From NCBI RefSeq assembly GCF_018609725.1, contig NZ_JAHENT010000045.1:33049-97048 (forward strand): DNA of 64,000 nt. The letters are read 5' to 3'. Below the pieces are notes generated by a model. The model was given only the letters and a program-made list of their open reading frames with translations. It was not told where the DNA came from and ran no database searches. The stretch is from Methanohalobium sp. (GTDB taxonomy: Archaea > Halobacteriota > Methanosarcinia > Methanosarcinales > Methanosarcinaceae). Shown here one piece after another: positions 42,403 through 54,600 of this stretch; position 1 is the stretch's first letter, and each line of letters begins with the position of its first letter. The translations under genes were made by a program, and so were the position numbers.

Positions 42403-43977
42403 TTAATCCCTGCACTTGGTTAGCAGGGATTCACCTGTCATTTCTCTGGGTTTTTTAATACCCAGAAGTTCCAGTATTGTAGGTGCTATATCACACAGAC
42501 AACCACCAGAAAGTTCACAATCACTATTATCATCAATGTATATGCACTGAACAGGATTGGAAGTATGTGCAGTATGTATTTTGGAGCCATCGTCATACTC
42601 CTGCATCTGCTCAGCATTACCGTGGTCTCCGGTTATAAAAGCTCTTCCGCCTGAATGTTTGAGGGTTTCGATTACTCTACCCACACAATCATCAACCGCT
42701 TCTACAGCAATTACAGTTGCATCAAAATCACCTGTATGACCTACCATATCCATGTTTGCATAATTTACTATAAGCACATCATAATCACCCGAATTTATTC
42801 TTTGAACAAGGTCGTCTGTGACCTCATAAGCACTCATTTCCGGTTTTAGATCATAGGTTGCTACTTTTGGTGAAGAAATGAGGCACCGATGTTCCCCTTC
42901 AAACTGAGTTTCAATACCTCCGTTTAAAAAGAATGTGACATGTGCATATTTTTCGGTTTCTGCTGTTCGAAGCTGAGTTAAATTGTTTTCACTTAAAACC
43001 TTGCCAAGTGTATTTTCAATGGTTTCTGGTGGATAGGCTATAGGAACATCAAGAGTCTTGTCATACTCTGTCATGCATACAAAATATATATCTGGATGTT
43101 TCTGTCTCTCAAACCCATCAAAATCATCCTGTACAAACGAATATGTTAACTGTCTGGCACGGTCAGGTCTGAAATTGAAAAATATTACTGAATCGTTATC
43201 ATCGATAGTAACTGTAGGGTTTCCGTTATCATCGGTTATAACTGTCGGTTTAACGAATTCATCGGTTTCTCCTCTATCATAACTTTCCCTGACAGCAGTA
43301 ACAGCATCTTTTGCATAAAGTCCATCACCCATTGTAAGTGCATCATAGGCAAGCTTTGTACGGTCCCATCTTTTATCCCTGTCCATTGCATAGTATCGAC
43401 CTAAAACCGTTGCAATTTTGGCATTACCCTTCTCCTGTAAAAATGGCTCGTTCTTTCGGATATCATCAAGACCCGCGTATGGAGATACATCACGACCGTC
43501 CAGAAACGCATGAATGTAGATTTCATCAACACCTTTATCCGCACACATTTTTACAAGTGCATGGACATGATCCATATGACTGTGAACTCCACCATAGGAA
43601 AACAAACCCATCAGATGGATTTTAGAATTGTTCTGTTTGACATTTTCTATTGCATCTGTTAATACTTTGTTTTCATAAATTTCAGAAATCTCAATTGATT
43701 TGTTAATCCTTGTAAAATCCTGATATACCACTCTCCCAGCTCCGATGTTGAGATGACCTACTTCCGAATTTCCCATCTGACCTTCCGGCAACCCCACTGC
43801 CTCACCAGATGCCTGTAAAATAGTTGAGGGATGATTATTCAGTAAATTGTCAAGGTTGGGAGTTTTTGCTGCAAATACAGCATTACCTTCTTTTCTGGGA
43901 AGATATCCCCATCCATCCAGTATCATCAACAAAACCGGATGTTTACCACTGATTTTTGTTCCTTTATCCTCTGTCAT
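42403..43977 (-). CDS. gpmI: 2,3-bisphosphoglycerate-independent phosphoglycerate mutase
   Basis: [76 protein letters not shown] extends to 44040 but ATG at 43977 starts the conserved domain. Confidence 0.95.
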   Translation of the reverse strand: MTEDKGTKISGKHPVLLMILDGWGYLPRKEGNAVFAAKTPNLDNLLNNHPSTILQASGEAVGLPEGQMGNSEVGHLNIGAGRVVYQDFTRINKSIEISEIYENKVLTDAIENVKQNNSKIHLMGLFSYGGVHSHMDHVHALVKMCADKGVDEIYIHAFLDGRDVSPYAGLDDIRKNEPFLQEKGNAKIATVLGRYYAMDRDKRWDRTKLAYDALTMGDGLYAKDAVTAVRESYDRGETDEFVKPTVITDDNGNPTVTIDDNDSVIFFNFRPDRARQLTYSFVQDDFDGFERQKHPDIYFVCMTEYDKTLDVPIAYPPETIENTLGKVLSENNLTQLRTAETEKYAHVTFFLNGGIETQFEGEHRCLISSPKVATYDLKPEMSAYEVTDDLVQRINSGDYDVLIVNYANMDMVGHTGDFDATVIAVEAVDDCVGRVIETLKHSGGRAFITGDHGNAEQMQEYDDGSKIHTAHTSNPVQCIYIDDNSDCELSGGCLCDIAPTILELLGIKKPREMTGESLLTKCRD

Positions 43978-44106
43978 ATAACACTGATTGTTTTGATTGG
44001 TCTTAAATGCGTTGTTTTTAACGGCTTTAAAAATGTACAATAAACAGGCAACAATGTCGGTTTTTGATGGATAAATCTAAATAAGGTTTAAACCATATTA
44101 ACAAAT

Positions 44107-45201
44107 ATGAAAACATCCGTTCAGATAGGCTATGTTATGGGTATACCTATTCGGTTACATATTTCATTTCTGTTGATATTACCATTATTTGCAACCGTAT
44201 TTTCAATTGCTCCTGAACCGTTCGGATATAGAAATGTGGAACCTCCTGTACAATATGTACTCGGTTTTATAACAGCCATACTTCTATTTACTTCTGTTGT
44301 ACTTCATGAACTTGGACATTCATTTTTTGCAAAAAAATTCGGTGTCAAAATCAGCAATATAACCCTACATCTGTTCGGTGGAGTCTCATCAATGGAAGAA
44401 ATACCAAGAGACCCCAGTGAAGAAGGGAAAATGGCATTTGCAGGACCTCTTGTTAGTTTCATCATCGGTGGAACTTTGTTACTGTTAAATTTTGGACTGT
44501 CATCCCTACTACCAGACTTTTCAGAAGGATTCCCATACCGTGTCTTTTTCATTATAGGTTCAATAAATATCGTTTTGGGAATGTTTAACCTAATACCGGC
44601 ATTCCCCATGGACGGCGGACGTATCTTAAGATCATGGTTTGCAAGAAGGATGTCCTATATAAGAGCAACACAAAGAGCTGCATCAGTTGGTAAATTTTTT
44701 GCAGTTTTTATGGGACTGATAGGTCTGCTGATAAACCCCTGGCTTATATTGATTGCATTTTTTATATATATAGGTGCTTCACAGGAAGCCCAATCAACAA
44801 CTGTTTCTGTCACATTGGAAAAATACACCGTGAAAGATATAATGACCACCGATGTAGAAACGGTTACTCCATCGATGAGTATACAGGAACTGCTTGATTT
44901 CATGTTTGAAAAAAAACATATGGGCTATCCTGTAATGGAAGGAAATAATTTAAAAGGTGTTGTTTCATTTACAGATGTGCGTAAAGTAATGCCTGAAGAA
45001 CGGTCTGCAATGCATGTTTCCGATATTTTGACAAAGGATATCATATCAACAACATCGGATACAAATGCATCTGATGCTTTTAGACAGGTATCAAACAACA
45101 ATGTAGGTAGACTTCTGGTTATTGATAACGGTGAACTAAAAGGCATAGTATCAAGAACAGACCTTATAAGAACACTGAGATTCATGGAAGAAGCTTCCTG
45201 A
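44107..45201 (+). CDS. Site-2 protease (M50) with C-terminal CBS pair
   Basis: VVLHELGHSFFAKKFG, FPMDGGRILRSW; VKDIMTTDVETVTPSMSIQELL, VSDILTKDIISTTSDTNAS. Confidence 0.94.
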   Translation: MKTSVQIGYVMGIPIRLHISFLLILPLFATVFSIAPEPFGYRNVEPPVQYVLGFITAILLFTSVVLHELGHSFFAKKFGVKISNITLHLFGGVSSMEEIPRDPSEEGKMAFAGPLVSFIIGGTLLLLNFGLSSLLPDFSEGFPYRVFFIIGSINIVLGMFNLIPAFPMDGGRILRSWFARRMSYIRATQRAASVGKFFAVFMGLIGLLINPWLILIAFFIYIGASQEAQSTTVSVTLEKYTVKDIMTTDVETVTPSMSIQELLDFMFEKKHMGYPVMEGNNLKGVVSFTDVRKVMPEERSAMHVSDILTKDIISTTSDTNASDAFRQVSNNNVGRLLVIDNGELKGIVSRTDLIRTLRFMEEAS

Positions 45202-45257
45202 TTTATTATACGATACCATTATTAATTTTGATAGTAGTCTTCAAAGGCGAGAATAGA

Positions 45258-46646
45258 ATGGATGAAGAAATAAATTCAGAAAATAAAATCAACAATTCAC
45301 AACCAGATTATACAATGTATAAATATCATACTACATCCCAGTCTTCAAGCATTGTTAAAGAAGAGGATGTAACTGAAAACAAAGATATGGGAGATGAAAA
45401 CCATAATACTTCTGCCCCAGAAGACTCCAGCAAACCAACACAGATAAAAATTATCGGTACAGCACATGTATCACAAAAAAGTATTGACGAAGTTGTTGAT
45501 TCTATAAAGCAAGAGAAACCCGATATAGTCGCAGTAGAACTTTGCAGAAGCCGATACGAAGGGTTAAAAGGTGAAGATAAATCCAATGAAGAGGTTTCTA
45601 TAAAACAACTGATAGGTGAAGGTAAAATCTATTTCTTTCTGATGCAATGGCTACTTGCCTACATGCAGAAGAAAATCGGGAAAGAAATGGGTGTTAAACC
45701 CGGTTCTGAAATGATTAGTGCTATTGATGCAGCCGAAGAAATCGGTGCGGATATAGCCCTTGTTGACAGGGACATCCAGATCACCCTTCGTCGGTTCTGG
45801 AACAAAATGGGGTTCTTTGAAAAAATAAAGATGATAGGATCTCTTGTAGGTGGAATTGTTGGTGTTGGCGGAAAACAGATGCAAAATGTGGACATGGACA
45901 ACATCACCAATCAGGATGTAGTCACAATGCTTGTAGAAGAGTTGCGAAAAATTGCACCTACAGCTGCAGAAGTCCTTATAGATGAGCGGGATGCCTATAT
46001 TGCAGGCAGTCTTGTTAATGTTGCAGCAAACGCAGGTACTGGTAAAAAAATCATATCTGTGGTAGGTGCAGGGCACAAATCAGGTATCCAGAAGTATCTT
46101 TCACAGCCAGATACAATTCCATCTCTTAATGAACTGAATACCCTTCCAAAAAAAAGAAAATTTAGTATAACAAAAGCTTTTGGATTTGCAATTGTTGGTC
46201 TTGCTATTGCTACATTTTTGCTTATTATCCTGTCAGGAACACCTCTTGAGCTATTACTGATGGCTTTTGGTGGGTGGTTCCTGATAAACGGGACCCTGAG
46301 TGCCGGTGGTACATTTATCGCCCGAGGACATCCCTATTCAGTCTTTACTGCGTTTTCTACTGCATGGCTCACATCCCTTAACCCAATGATGGCAGCAGGA
46401 TGGTTTGCAGGACTGATGGAAGCAAAACAGCGAAAACCCAGAAAACAGGATTTCAAGACAATAACCCAGATGGAAACAAAAGAACAAATGTTTAACAATA
46501 GACTTTTCAAGGTTGTTCTTGTAGCCGCACTTACCAATATCGGCAGTATGATAGGTACATTTCTGGGTGTATATGTGATGCTCCAGATTACAGGCATTGA
46601 CCCAACAGAAGTAATCCATACTGGGCTGCGTAATATCGGGCTTTAA
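45258..46646 (+). CDS. TraB-family membrane protein
   Basis: IKIIGTAHVSQKSIDEVVDSIKQEKPDIVAVELCRSRYEGL, LVDRDIQITLRR, VVGAGHKSGIQKYL; C-terminal TM helices; ATG at 45258. Confidence 0.92.
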   Translation: MDEEINSENKINNSQPDYTMYKYHTTSQSSSIVKEEDVTENKDMGDENHNTSAPEDSSKPTQIKIIGTAHVSQKSIDEVVDSIKQEKPDIVAVELCRSRYEGLKGEDKSNEEVSIKQLIGEGKIYFFLMQWLLAYMQKKIGKEMGVKPGSEMISAIDAAEEIGADIALVDRDIQITLRRFWNKMGFFEKIKMIGSLVGGIVGVGGKQMQNVDMDNITNQDVVTMLVEELRKIAPTAAEVLIDERDAYIAGSLVNVAANAGTGKKIISVVGAGHKSGIQKYLSQPDTIPSLNELNTLPKKRKFSITKAFGFAIVGLAIATFLLIILSGTPLELLLMAFGGWFLINGTLSAGGTFIARGHPYSVFTAFSTAWLTSLNPMMAAGWFAGLMEAKQRKPRKQDFKTITQMETKEQMFNNRLFKVVLVAALTNIGSMIGTFLGVYVMLQITGIDPTEVIHTGLRNIGL

Positions 46647-46689
46647 AAATAAAAAAGAGTTAAGTGGTTAAGTTTTAACCACCTATTAC

Positions 46690-47586
46690 TTATTTTAAGA
46701 TTTCTTTCAGGTAGAACTGGTGAGGTCCAAGGTCTCCACCGTAGTTTCCAGCACTGATTTTCTTAATTCCCGGTAATGTTACTGCCGCTTTGACACCTGT
46801 TTCTATGGCTTCACTGACAACATCAGTATCCAGTCCATTAATTACAATTTCGTACACAGCATTGACATCTTCAGGTATCATGCTGCTTTCTACTTTGTCT
46901 TTGATTGACGGGCAGTATTTTTCATTGGCAGTTGCTTTCAGGAATGTGTATTTGTTTGCACCGGGTTTGGAACCACTTGCAACTATACCACCAGGGAATG
47001 GTGTAATTGTTCCTTCTATTTTATTTATTGCTTCAACTGCTGATTGTGCTGCGTTAAGTGCAGACATCTGTGAATCTCCGAAGATGAAGAAATTACCACC
47101 CGCTACACCTTCAACTGCTCCTATGGACTCTTCTATAAGAAAATCACCTTCCATTATAGGTATGCTGTACATCTTTCTATCAAGTATCTGGGTTTCGGAT
47201 TCCATTCCATCCCCAAAGAACTTGAGTTTATAACCGGTGTCGAATTGTTTTTTAGCTTCAGGGAGACCATTAAAAACCGCTGTTGTGGGTGCAGTCAGAA
47301 CACATTGTCCAAGACGCTTGAGTACCTGATCTTCCAAGTCTTTATAACTGAAATTGCATATCTGGATATAATATCCTGGTCTGCCGTCAGGTGTTTCGTT
47401 CCAGTTTGCAAACCTCTCAATTCCTGCCTCTGCAGGACACATGATAACCGATGTCCCAAATCCTGTAGCTTCCTGTGCAGCAACCTTTGCCCAGTATTTA
47501 GTTGCGGCTGTTATCAATATTCTACTAACTTTTATAGGAAACGCTTCTGCGAATGTTTCTTCTACTTCTACTCCATTAACTTCCAT
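46690..47586 (-). CDS. ftr: Formylmethanofuran:tetrahydromethanopterin formyltransferase
   Basis: MEVNGVEVEETFAEAFPIKVSRILITAATKYWAKVAAQEATGFGTSVIMCPAEAGIE. Confidence 0.96.
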   Translation of the reverse strand: MEVNGVEVEETFAEAFPIKVSRILITAATKYWAKVAAQEATGFGTSVIMCPAEAGIERFANWNETPDGRPGYYIQICNFSYKDLEDQVLKRLGQCVLTAPTTAVFNGLPEAKKQFDTGYKLKFFGDGMESETQILDRKMYSIPIMEGDFLIEESIGAVEGVAGGNFFIFGDSQMSALNAAQSAVEAINKIEGTITPFPGGIVASGSKPGANKYTFLKATANEKYCPSIKDKVESSMIPEDVNAVYEIVINGLDTDVVSEAIETGVKAAVTLPGIKKISAGNYGGDLGPHQFYLKEILK

Positions 47587-47687
47587 AAAAACACCCCTTA
47601 TATAGTACTATATTCTGGTATTGTATTTACATTATGTGTTACCTTACATATACTCTTCGAAATTTACCTAATTCAATGCTCTGTATA

Positions 47688-49676
47688 TCAAAAGTCAGGA
47701 TTTAAAGATAAAAATCTTGCATTTACTGCCACAATCACAGTGCTAAGCGACATAAGAATTGCGCCAGCAGCAGGAGACAGCAGAATTCCCTGATTGTATA
47801 ATATGCCTGCTGCAAGAGGGATTGCAACTGCGTTGTATCCTGTCGCCCAGAAAAGGTTCTGTATCATTTTTTTGTACGTAGCTCTGGACAATCCCAATAT
47901 GGACACCGCATCCATTGGATTACTCTTTACAAGGATGATATCTGCGGTTTCAACGGCTACATCTGTACCTGCACCTATGGCAATTCCCACATCAGCCTGT
48001 GCAAGCGCAGGAGCATCATTAACACCGTCACCCGTCATGGCTACGATATATCCTCTGGACTGGATTTCCTTGACCTTTTTTGACTTGTCCTGTGGAAGTA
48101 CTTCAGAAAAATGTTCATCAAGACCTACTTCATTAGCCACCCAGCTGGCGACCTGTTCATTATCACCGGTGAGCATCATGCACCTGATACCCATACTTTT
48201 AATTTTTGAAACCGCTTCTTTTGATTCCGGTCTGATAATATCGGCAAGAGCTATCGCACCTGTTAATTCATCGTCCAGCAGGACATATACCACTGTTTTG
48301 CCCTGACTTCTCAATTTAGCTATATGTTTACTTTCAGGAATAGTTATACCGTTCTCATCCAGATATCCCGGGCTTACAACTTTAACATTTCTGCCTTCAA
48401 TTTTACCTTCAGCACCTTTACCTGGTATTGATTGGAAGTTTTCTACATAAAAATACTCATCAGATGATGATACTATACCTTTTGCTATCGGATGTTCAGA
48501 ATTGGATTCCAATGAAGCGGCGTATTTAAGAATCTGATTCTCATCCAAATCATTTGTAAAGGGTATTGTATCAGTAACTCCGAATTCACCCTTTGTAAGA
48601 GTTCCTGTTTTATCAAAAAGAATGGAATTGATGTTACGTGCATTTTCAAAGGCGGAACGGTCTCTTATTAATAATCCGTTTTTTGCACCAAGTGTGGATG
48701 AAATAGACACCACCAGTGGAATAGCAAGTCCCAGTGCATGAGGACAGGTTATCACCATTACAGTAACCGAACGTTCAAGTGAAAAAGCAAGGTCTGTGTT
48801 CATTACAATAATCCATAACGCGAAAGTTATAGCCCCTCCACTGAGTGCTATTATTGTCAGCCAGAGTGCAGCCTGGTTTGCAAGGTTTTGGGTTCTGGAT
48901 TTGCTTTCCTGGGCTTCCTGTACAAGGTTAATCAACTGTGAAAGGAAGGAATCTTCTCCTGTCTTTTTAACCTCTACTTTAAGTGAGGCTTCCCCGTTTA
49001 TAGAACCACCTATTACCTCATCACCTACACTTTTTGAAACGGGTCTGGACTCTCCAGTGAGCATGGATTCATCAAGAGAGGATTCACCTTCTACAATGTC
49101 TCCATCAGCAGGTATTTTTTCACCCGGTTTTACAAGTACTATATCTCCTTCCTGAATCTCTGTTAATGATACATCTTCCACACCACCATCTGATTTGACT
49201 CTGTGAGCTTCAGAAGGCATAAGTTTAACCAGTTCTTCCATTGAACGGGATGCACTGAGAACAGATTTCATTTCAATCCAGTGACCCAGAAGCATTACAT
49301 CTATAAGTGATGCCAGTTCCCAGAAAAAGAACTTACCTTCCAGTCCAAAAACCACTGCACTGCTGTAGGCATAGGCAACCGTTATAGCCACCGCTATCAG
49401 CGTCATCATCCCAGGCTCTTTTTTATTCAGTTCATCTGCTATTCCTTTTAAAAAAGGGTAACCACCGTAAAAGAACACCACAGTTGACAGAACAAAGAGC
49501 AGGTACTGGTCACCTGTAAACCCTATATTAATACCCAGAAATTGCTGGATTAAAGGAGATAACAAAAAAATGGGGATGGTAAGGATGGTAGAAATGATAA
49601 ACCTTTTTTTAAAATCCTCCATCATCATTGCATGATGGTTCTGATGAGCCCCATGATGCATCTTTTCATCATCCAT
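47688..49676 (-). CDS. Heavy-metal P-type ATPase, CPH (CopB/P1B-3-like) type
   Basis: [49 protein letters not shown]; His-rich N-terminus [14 protein letters not shown]. Confidence 0.93.
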   Translation of the reverse strand: MDDEKMHHGAHQNHHAMMMEDFKKRFIISTILTIPIFLLSPLIQQFLGINIGFTGDQYLLFVLSTVVFFYGGYPFLKGIADELNKKEPGMMTLIAVAITVAYAYSSAVVFGLEGKFFFWELASLIDVMLLGHWIEMKSVLSASRSMEELVKLMPSEAHRVKSDGGVEDVSLTEIQEGDIVLVKPGEKIPADGDIVEGESSLDESMLTGESRPVSKSVGDEVIGGSINGEASLKVEVKKTGEDSFLSQLINLVQEAQESKSRTQNLANQAALWLTIIALSGGAITFALWIIVMNTDLAFSLERSVTVMVITCPHALGLAIPLVVSISSTLGAKNGLLIRDRSAFENARNINSILFDKTGTLTKGEFGVTDTIPFTNDLDENQILKYAASLESNSEHPIAKGIVSSSDEYFYVENFQSIPGKGAEGKIEGRNVKVVSPGYLDENGITIPESKHIAKLRSQGKTVVYVLLDDELTGAIALADIIRPESKEAVSKIKSMGIRCMMLTGDNEQVASWVANEVGLDEHFSEVLPQDKSKKVKEIQSRGYIVAMTGDGVNDAPALAQADVGIAIGAGTDVAVETADIILVKSNPMDAVSILGLSRATYKKMIQNLFWATGYNAVAIPLAAGILYNQGILLSPAAGAILMSLSTVIVAVNARFLSLNPDF

Positions 49677-49693
49677 ATTTTCATCCTTTCTAT

Positions 49694-51598
49694 TTAAATA
49701 CCAAGTTTTTTACGATTGTTTTCAATATGTTCAAGCATCGAATTTACAGCTTTTGTTGTATCTGTCTCTACATCTACCATTCCACCGGTTATATCCTTAC
49801 TCTCTTCTGTCAGGAGTTTAACAAGTCCTGGTGCTCCTGTAATAGTGGGTACAGGATTCACATGGGTGTATAAACCAAGAGCCACCGAATACATGGCATC
49901 AATTGTAGCTTTTTGTTCCATATATTCGGGAGCAGTGGCAACTACTGGAAGGTCAGGCATGGCTACATCACCAAGTGCTCCGGAAATTATACCCAGCAGG
50001 TCACCCAATCGTCCAGTATCCGTACATGTACCATAACTCAATACAGGCGGTATGTTCAATTTTTCACATAACTTTTTAAGTCCGAGACCTGCAAATTTTT
50101 GTGCATCTGTACTGCAGAGACCTCCTACTTGCATTGCTCCGTTACCACAGCCCATTGAAAGAACAAGCACATCATTTTTGATTAATTCTTTAGCAACATC
50201 TATACTGTGCATATCATGACCGTAATCTCTCAGTGTTGTACAGGATACAAGACCTGCAACTCCCCTGATAGTCCCATCCTTAATAGCATCCAGCAAGGGC
50301 TCAACACTTCCTCCAAGTGTATCTAAAATACTTTCTGTAGAAAAGCCTACTACTGCTTCATTCATCGGCAAATCGGTTATAGGCTTAGTATTTTCCCTGC
50401 GGTTTTTGAAGTTGTCAACTGCCATCTGTAAAAGCTGGTTAGCCTGGTTTTCAGCCTCTTCAGGAATATAATTAATACGTTCATTAATACCTTCAAATGA
50501 TACCAAATCACTTACCGGTACAAGTCTTACATTGTATTTTTCCGCATATTTTGGGTCTATTGGCATGGAACAGTTCATGTCGGATACAAACACATCAACA
50601 CTGCCAGTTGCAAGAACTGCTTCCTGCATAATCCAGTTACCAGTAAACCCATAGAATACATCATCCATGTCCCATCTCTGAATCATTTCCTGACCGGTTT
50701 CAATATTGGCAATGATTCTTAAACCTTTAGCACCAACTTCTTTTGCTTTATCCTGCCATTCTTGTTTTCTTGCCTGTTGTACCAGTGCAAATCCGAGGAA
50801 CGGTTCATGTCCGTTGGGCAAGACATTTACGTAATCAGGATCAAGAACGCCAAGGTCAACACGCATGTTGTGAGGTTTTGGAACACCATATATAACATCC
50901 TGACAGTATTCATTGACGATTTGGCTCTGATAAGCCATTGCAAGTCCGAGTTTCATCGCTTTAAAAGTAAGACTTTCATAATCTCCATCCACATTTGTAA
51001 GGCATGAACTGGTTGCCCTCATCATCTCACTGTGGATACCGTCAGGATATATTCCCAATATATCCCACGTATCCTGACGCTCTTTTGGGGAAAGTTTTTC
51101 CACTATCTTGCTGGGTTTTCCATATTCCCTGTTGAAATCGGACTCTACAAAATCACAGAGGTTAATTGCGATATCACTTGTTGAACCCGATGTATCAACA
51201 CCCAATCTTTCAGCAAATGTTTTCAGTTTCTCAGGTTCTTTAATTTCAAACGGTGTTTTACCCAGTGCCGTTGATCTTAATGTTTTGATTGTTTGTTCGG
51301 TATGATACTGATAGGTGGATGCCCCCATGACATTCCTTAACAACATCATCCGCATTGCCATTCCGTCTGCTGTTATCCCACAAACTCCTCTTTTATCCTT
51401 GGATGCGTCTGCACGGCACGGGCCATTTGAACATAGGTCACATCTTATTCCTTTCTGGCAGAATGGACATCTTCTATCAGGGTCTCCTCCCATCCCCTGT
51501 GCTTCATATCTGTCCCAGATATTGTCCATACCATCTTCTTTTATTCTGTTATATACTTTTAATACCGAATCATGATAAGAAATTCTGTCTTTTTCCAT
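49694..51598 (-). CDS. cooS: Anaerobic Ni-Fe carbon monoxide dehydrogenase catalytic subunit
   Basis: [106 protein letters not shown]. Confidence 0.92.
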   Translation of the reverse strand: MEKDRISYHDSVLKVYNRIKEDGMDNIWDRYEAQGMGGDPDRRCPFCQKGIRCDLCSNGPCRADASKDKRGVCGITADGMAMRMMLLRNVMGASTYQYHTEQTIKTLRSTALGKTPFEIKEPEKLKTFAERLGVDTSGSTSDIAINLCDFVESDFNREYGKPSKIVEKLSPKERQDTWDILGIYPDGIHSEMMRATSSCLTNVDGDYESLTFKAMKLGLAMAYQSQIVNEYCQDVIYGVPKPHNMRVDLGVLDPDYVNVLPNGHEPFLGFALVQQARKQEWQDKAKEVGAKGLRIIANIETGQEMIQRWDMDDVFYGFTGNWIMQEAVLATGSVDVFVSDMNCSMPIDPKYAEKYNVRLVPVSDLVSFEGINERINYIPEEAENQANQLLQMAVDNFKNRRENTKPITDLPMNEAVVGFSTESILDTLGGSVEPLLDAIKDGTIRGVAGLVSCTTLRDYGHDMHSIDVAKELIKNDVLVLSMGCGNGAMQVGGLCSTDAQKFAGLGLKKLCEKLNIPPVLSYGTCTDTGRLGDLLGIISGALGDVAMPDLPVVATAPEYMEQKATIDAMYSVALGLYTHVNPVPTITGAPGLVKLLTEESKDITGGMVDVETDTTKAVNSMLEHIENNRKKLGI

Positions 51599-51834
51599 AA
51601 AACCCCCTCTTGATTATAACCTGGGTTAAGGACACCATCAACAAAAAATTTTCATGTTGACGATGTTAACTCCCCTCTAAATAATGTATTAGCTGAGTTA
51701 ATATAGTTTTTTATCATTCAAATATCCCTGTTAGTATGAAACCTATCTTAGTCAGGGTCATCTATATAATAGATACTTTAAGGTTTTCTGGAGAACGTTT
51801 TTTCTATTGGATAACTAAAGTATTACAACAAGAT

Positions 51835-52473
51835 TTAAACACTGCTGGATGGACAAAGTGTATTTACTACACAATTTTCACATTCAGGATTTTTCGCATG
51901 ACATATTTTGCGCCCGTGATGGATTAATGTCAGTGAGAACGCATCCCAGTCTTTTTTATCTGCAAGTTTCATTAAATCCTGTTCGATTTTTTCTGGTGTT
52001 TTATTTTGAGTTAAACCAAGCCTTTGAGACAGACGTTTTACATGAGTATCAACAGCAATTCCTTCGTACACACCAAAACCCCTTGACAGTATGATGTTGG
52101 CAGTTTTCCTTCCGACACCCGGAAGTTCCAGCATATCATTCATATTGTCAGGTACTTTTGAGTCAAAAAGGGATTTAATCATCTGGGCGCATTTTTTGAT
52201 ATTTTTGGCTTTGTTCTTATAAAATCCGGTAGAATAGATATCTTTTTCCAGTTCTTTTATATCGGCTTCTGCAAGGTCATTCACATAAGGATACTTTTTA
52301 AACAAATGCTCTGTTACCCTATTTACCTGTGTGTCCGTTGCCTGTGCTGAAAGTATAGTTGCTATTAATAACTGAAAAGGATTATTGAAACGTAATGCAG
52401 GCTCAGTATTGGGATATTCCTTCTGTAGCAATGACCATATTTTTTCAAAGTTATTAGTATTATCCTCTGGCAT
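51835..52473 (-). CDS. nth: Endonuclease III with 4Fe-4S cluster
   Basis: LELPGVGRKTANIILSRGFGVYEGIAVDTHVKRLSQRLGL; CHAKNPECENCVVNTLC. Confidence 0.96.
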   Translation of the reverse strand: MPEDNTNNFEKIWSLLQKEYPNTEPALRFNNPFQLLIATILSAQATDTQVNRVTEHLFKKYPYVNDLAEADIKELEKDIYSTGFYKNKAKNIKKCAQMIKSLFDSKVPDNMNDMLELPGVGRKTANIILSRGFGVYEGIAVDTHVKRLSQRLGLTQNKTPEKIEQDLMKLADKKDWDAFSLTLIHHGRKICHAKNPECENCVVNTLCPSSSV

Positions 52474-52510
52474 AATTTAACCAAGTTTGGAAAAGAAAAA
52501 AGAATTTGGG

Positions 52511-53389
52511 TTATTGCAACCCAAAATGTTTGATATTGAAATTGGCAGTTTCCTGAATCTTTTTAATTTCTTCATCTCCACCTTCTTTGGTGAAAAGATG
52601 TTTGAATCTGCGCTGTAGTTTCAAATATTCTTCTACAGGTTTTGGGTTTTTGACCTTTCTAACTTGGGTTATCTCACCGTTTTCCATCTCGTACATAGGC
52701 CAGAGTGCTGTCTGTACTGCCAGTTTACCGACTTCTACCGTCTTTGAAGTGTCAAACCCCCAACCTGTTGTACATGGTGCATGTGCATGTATATAAGTCG
52801 GCCCTTCAATATCAGCTGCCTTTTTGGCTTTTTTCATCAAATCCTTGGGATAAGCAAGTGATGCTGTTGCTACATAAGGTGAACCGTGTGCCGCCATTAT
52901 CTCGGGCATATTCTTTTTCGGGAGTTCGTTTCCGAAGGATTCCTTGCCCGCCGGGCTGGTAGTGGTTGATGCATCATAGGGTGTTGCTCCACTTCGCTGT
53001 ACACCTGTATTCATGTAAGCTTCATTATCCATACAAATATAGGTAATATCATGCCCTCGTTCGAATGCACCAGAGATTGAACGCATACCTATATCTACAG
53101 TACCTCCATCTCCTGCTATAACCACGAATTTTGTATCATCATCCTTGTTCATGGCTTTCCAAGCTGATTCAATACCTGATGCTACAGCGCCTGCATTTTC
53201 AAAGAGGGAGTGTATCCACGGTACGTTCCATGACGAATCAGGGTAAGGAGTGGTCATCACCTCAAGACAACCTGTAGGGGTGGACACTATACAATTTTCA
53301 CCGATTCCTCTCAGTACAAATTTTGAAATCATTGCATCACAGCAACCAGGACATCCACTGTGTCCTGAACAGAACAAACTTTCTTTCAT
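52511..53389 (-). CDS. porB: Pyruvate:ferredoxin oxidoreductase beta subunit
   Basis: FCSGHSGCPGCCDAMI, AGDGGTVDIGMRSISGAFERGHDITYICMDNEAYMNTGVQRSGATP (TPP motif). Confidence 0.95.
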   Translation of the reverse strand: MKESLFCSGHSGCPGCCDAMISKFVLRGIGENCIVSTPTGCLEVMTTPYPDSSWNVPWIHSLFENAGAVASGIESAWKAMNKDDDTKFVVIAGDGGTVDIGMRSISGAFERGHDITYICMDNEAYMNTGVQRSGATPYDASTTTSPAGKESFGNELPKKNMPEIMAAHGSPYVATASLAYPKDLMKKAKKAADIEGPTYIHAHAPCTTGWGFDTSKTVEVGKLAVQTALWPMYEMENGEITQVRKVKNPKPVEEYLKLQRRFKHLFTKEGGDEEIKKIQETANFNIKHFGLQ

Positions 53390-54600
53390 ATCAAATCCTC
53401 CCTTAGGTCAGTAAACTGACTTTCAGTAGAAATACCTGAATTTATTACTTCTTTTGCCTCGTCAACTATATTTTCGATAGTATCTTCGGGTATATCTCGC
53501 CCACCAAGACCAATCATATATCCTATTACAGGCACGTTAATATCAGAGTTGTACATACATGCCTTGGTTTCTGTACAGAGTGCTCCTTCATTAACACCGG
53601 GTGAAATGTTTTTATCAAGTGTTATAACAACACTGGAATCTTTTACTACTTCTTTTATAGCATCCTTCGGGAAAGGTCTTAATGCTCTTACTTTCAATAA
53701 TCCTACTTTCACGCCATTTTCACGGAGGTTGTCGATTACATCCCTGATTGTACCTATTATAGAACCTTTTGCCATTATTATGATGTCAGCATCATCTGTT
53801 TTATATTCGTCAATAAGACCTCCGTAATACCTGCCAAATACATCATAAAAATCATCTGCAGCTTTTTCTATTTTGTCAAGTGCTGCTGACATTGCCTGTT
53901 CCTGAGCATATCTGAACTCGGTATAGCTTGCAGGTGGTGCAAAAGCACCAAATGTTTTCGGATCTTTCGGGTCAAGTTTGTATTTAGGATCAAACGGCAG
54001 GAGATAGTCATCTATCAGGTCTTCTTCAAGCAAAACCACCGGTTCATATACGTGAGAGAGAAGGAAACCGTCCATGCAGACCATTACAGGAAGCATCACA
54101 TCAGGGTCTTCCCCTACTTTATAAGCCTGTGCTACCATATCTGCCGCTTCCTGAACATCTTCAGCATAAAGCTGTATCCATCCAGAATCCCTTTCTGATA
54201 CAGAATCCTGCTGGTCATTCCAAATATTAATAGGTGCACTCAATGCACGGTTTACCACTGTAACCACAATCGGCAACCTCATACCTGAGGCATTGAACAG
54301 TACCTCATGCATGAGTGCAAGACCTTGGGATGTTGTTGATGAATAAGTTCTTGCACCTGTAGCAGATGAACCTACAAGAGTTGATAATGCAGAAAATTCT
54401 GATTCTACATTGATATAATCACAGTTTTCTATTTCTCCATCTGCTATAAACTGTGAAAGTTCCTCTACAATATGGGTCTGTGGAGTTATCGGGTAAGCTG
54501 ATATCACGTTGGGTTTACATACTTTGGTTGCATGTGCAACCGCGTATGACCCTTCTACAACTGTCATCATATCTTTTGTGATGTTTCGAAGTTCAACCAT
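53386..54600 (-). CDS. porA: Pyruvate:ferredoxin oxidoreductase alpha subunit
   Basis: EGSYAVAHATKVCKPNVISAYPITPQTHIVEELSQF. Confidence 0.96.
   Translation of the reverse strand: MVELRNITKDMMTVVEGSYAVAHATKVCKPNVISAYPITPQTHIVEELSQFIADGEIENCDYINVESEFSALSTLVGSSATGARTYSSTTSQGLALMHEVLFNASGMRLPIVVTVVNRALSAPINIWNDQQDSVSERDSGWIQLYAEDVQEAADMVAQAYKVGEDPDVMLPVMVCMDGFLLSHVYEPVVLLEEDLIDDYLLPFDPKYKLDPKDPKTFGAFAPPASYTEFRYAQEQAMSAALDKIEKAADDFYDVFGRYYGGLIDEYKTDDADIIIMAKGSIIGTIRDVIDNLRENGVKVGLLKVRALRPFPKDAIKEVVKDSSVVITLDKNISPGVNEGALCTETKACMYNSDINVPVIGYMIGLGGRDIPEDTIENIVDEAKEVINSGISTESQFTDLREDLI

Noticed and set aside
47245-47793. 182-aa plus-strand ORF
   Set aside because: Mostly antisense to ftr and the start of the P-type ATPase 3' region; Cys/Phe/Tyr-rich shadow composition
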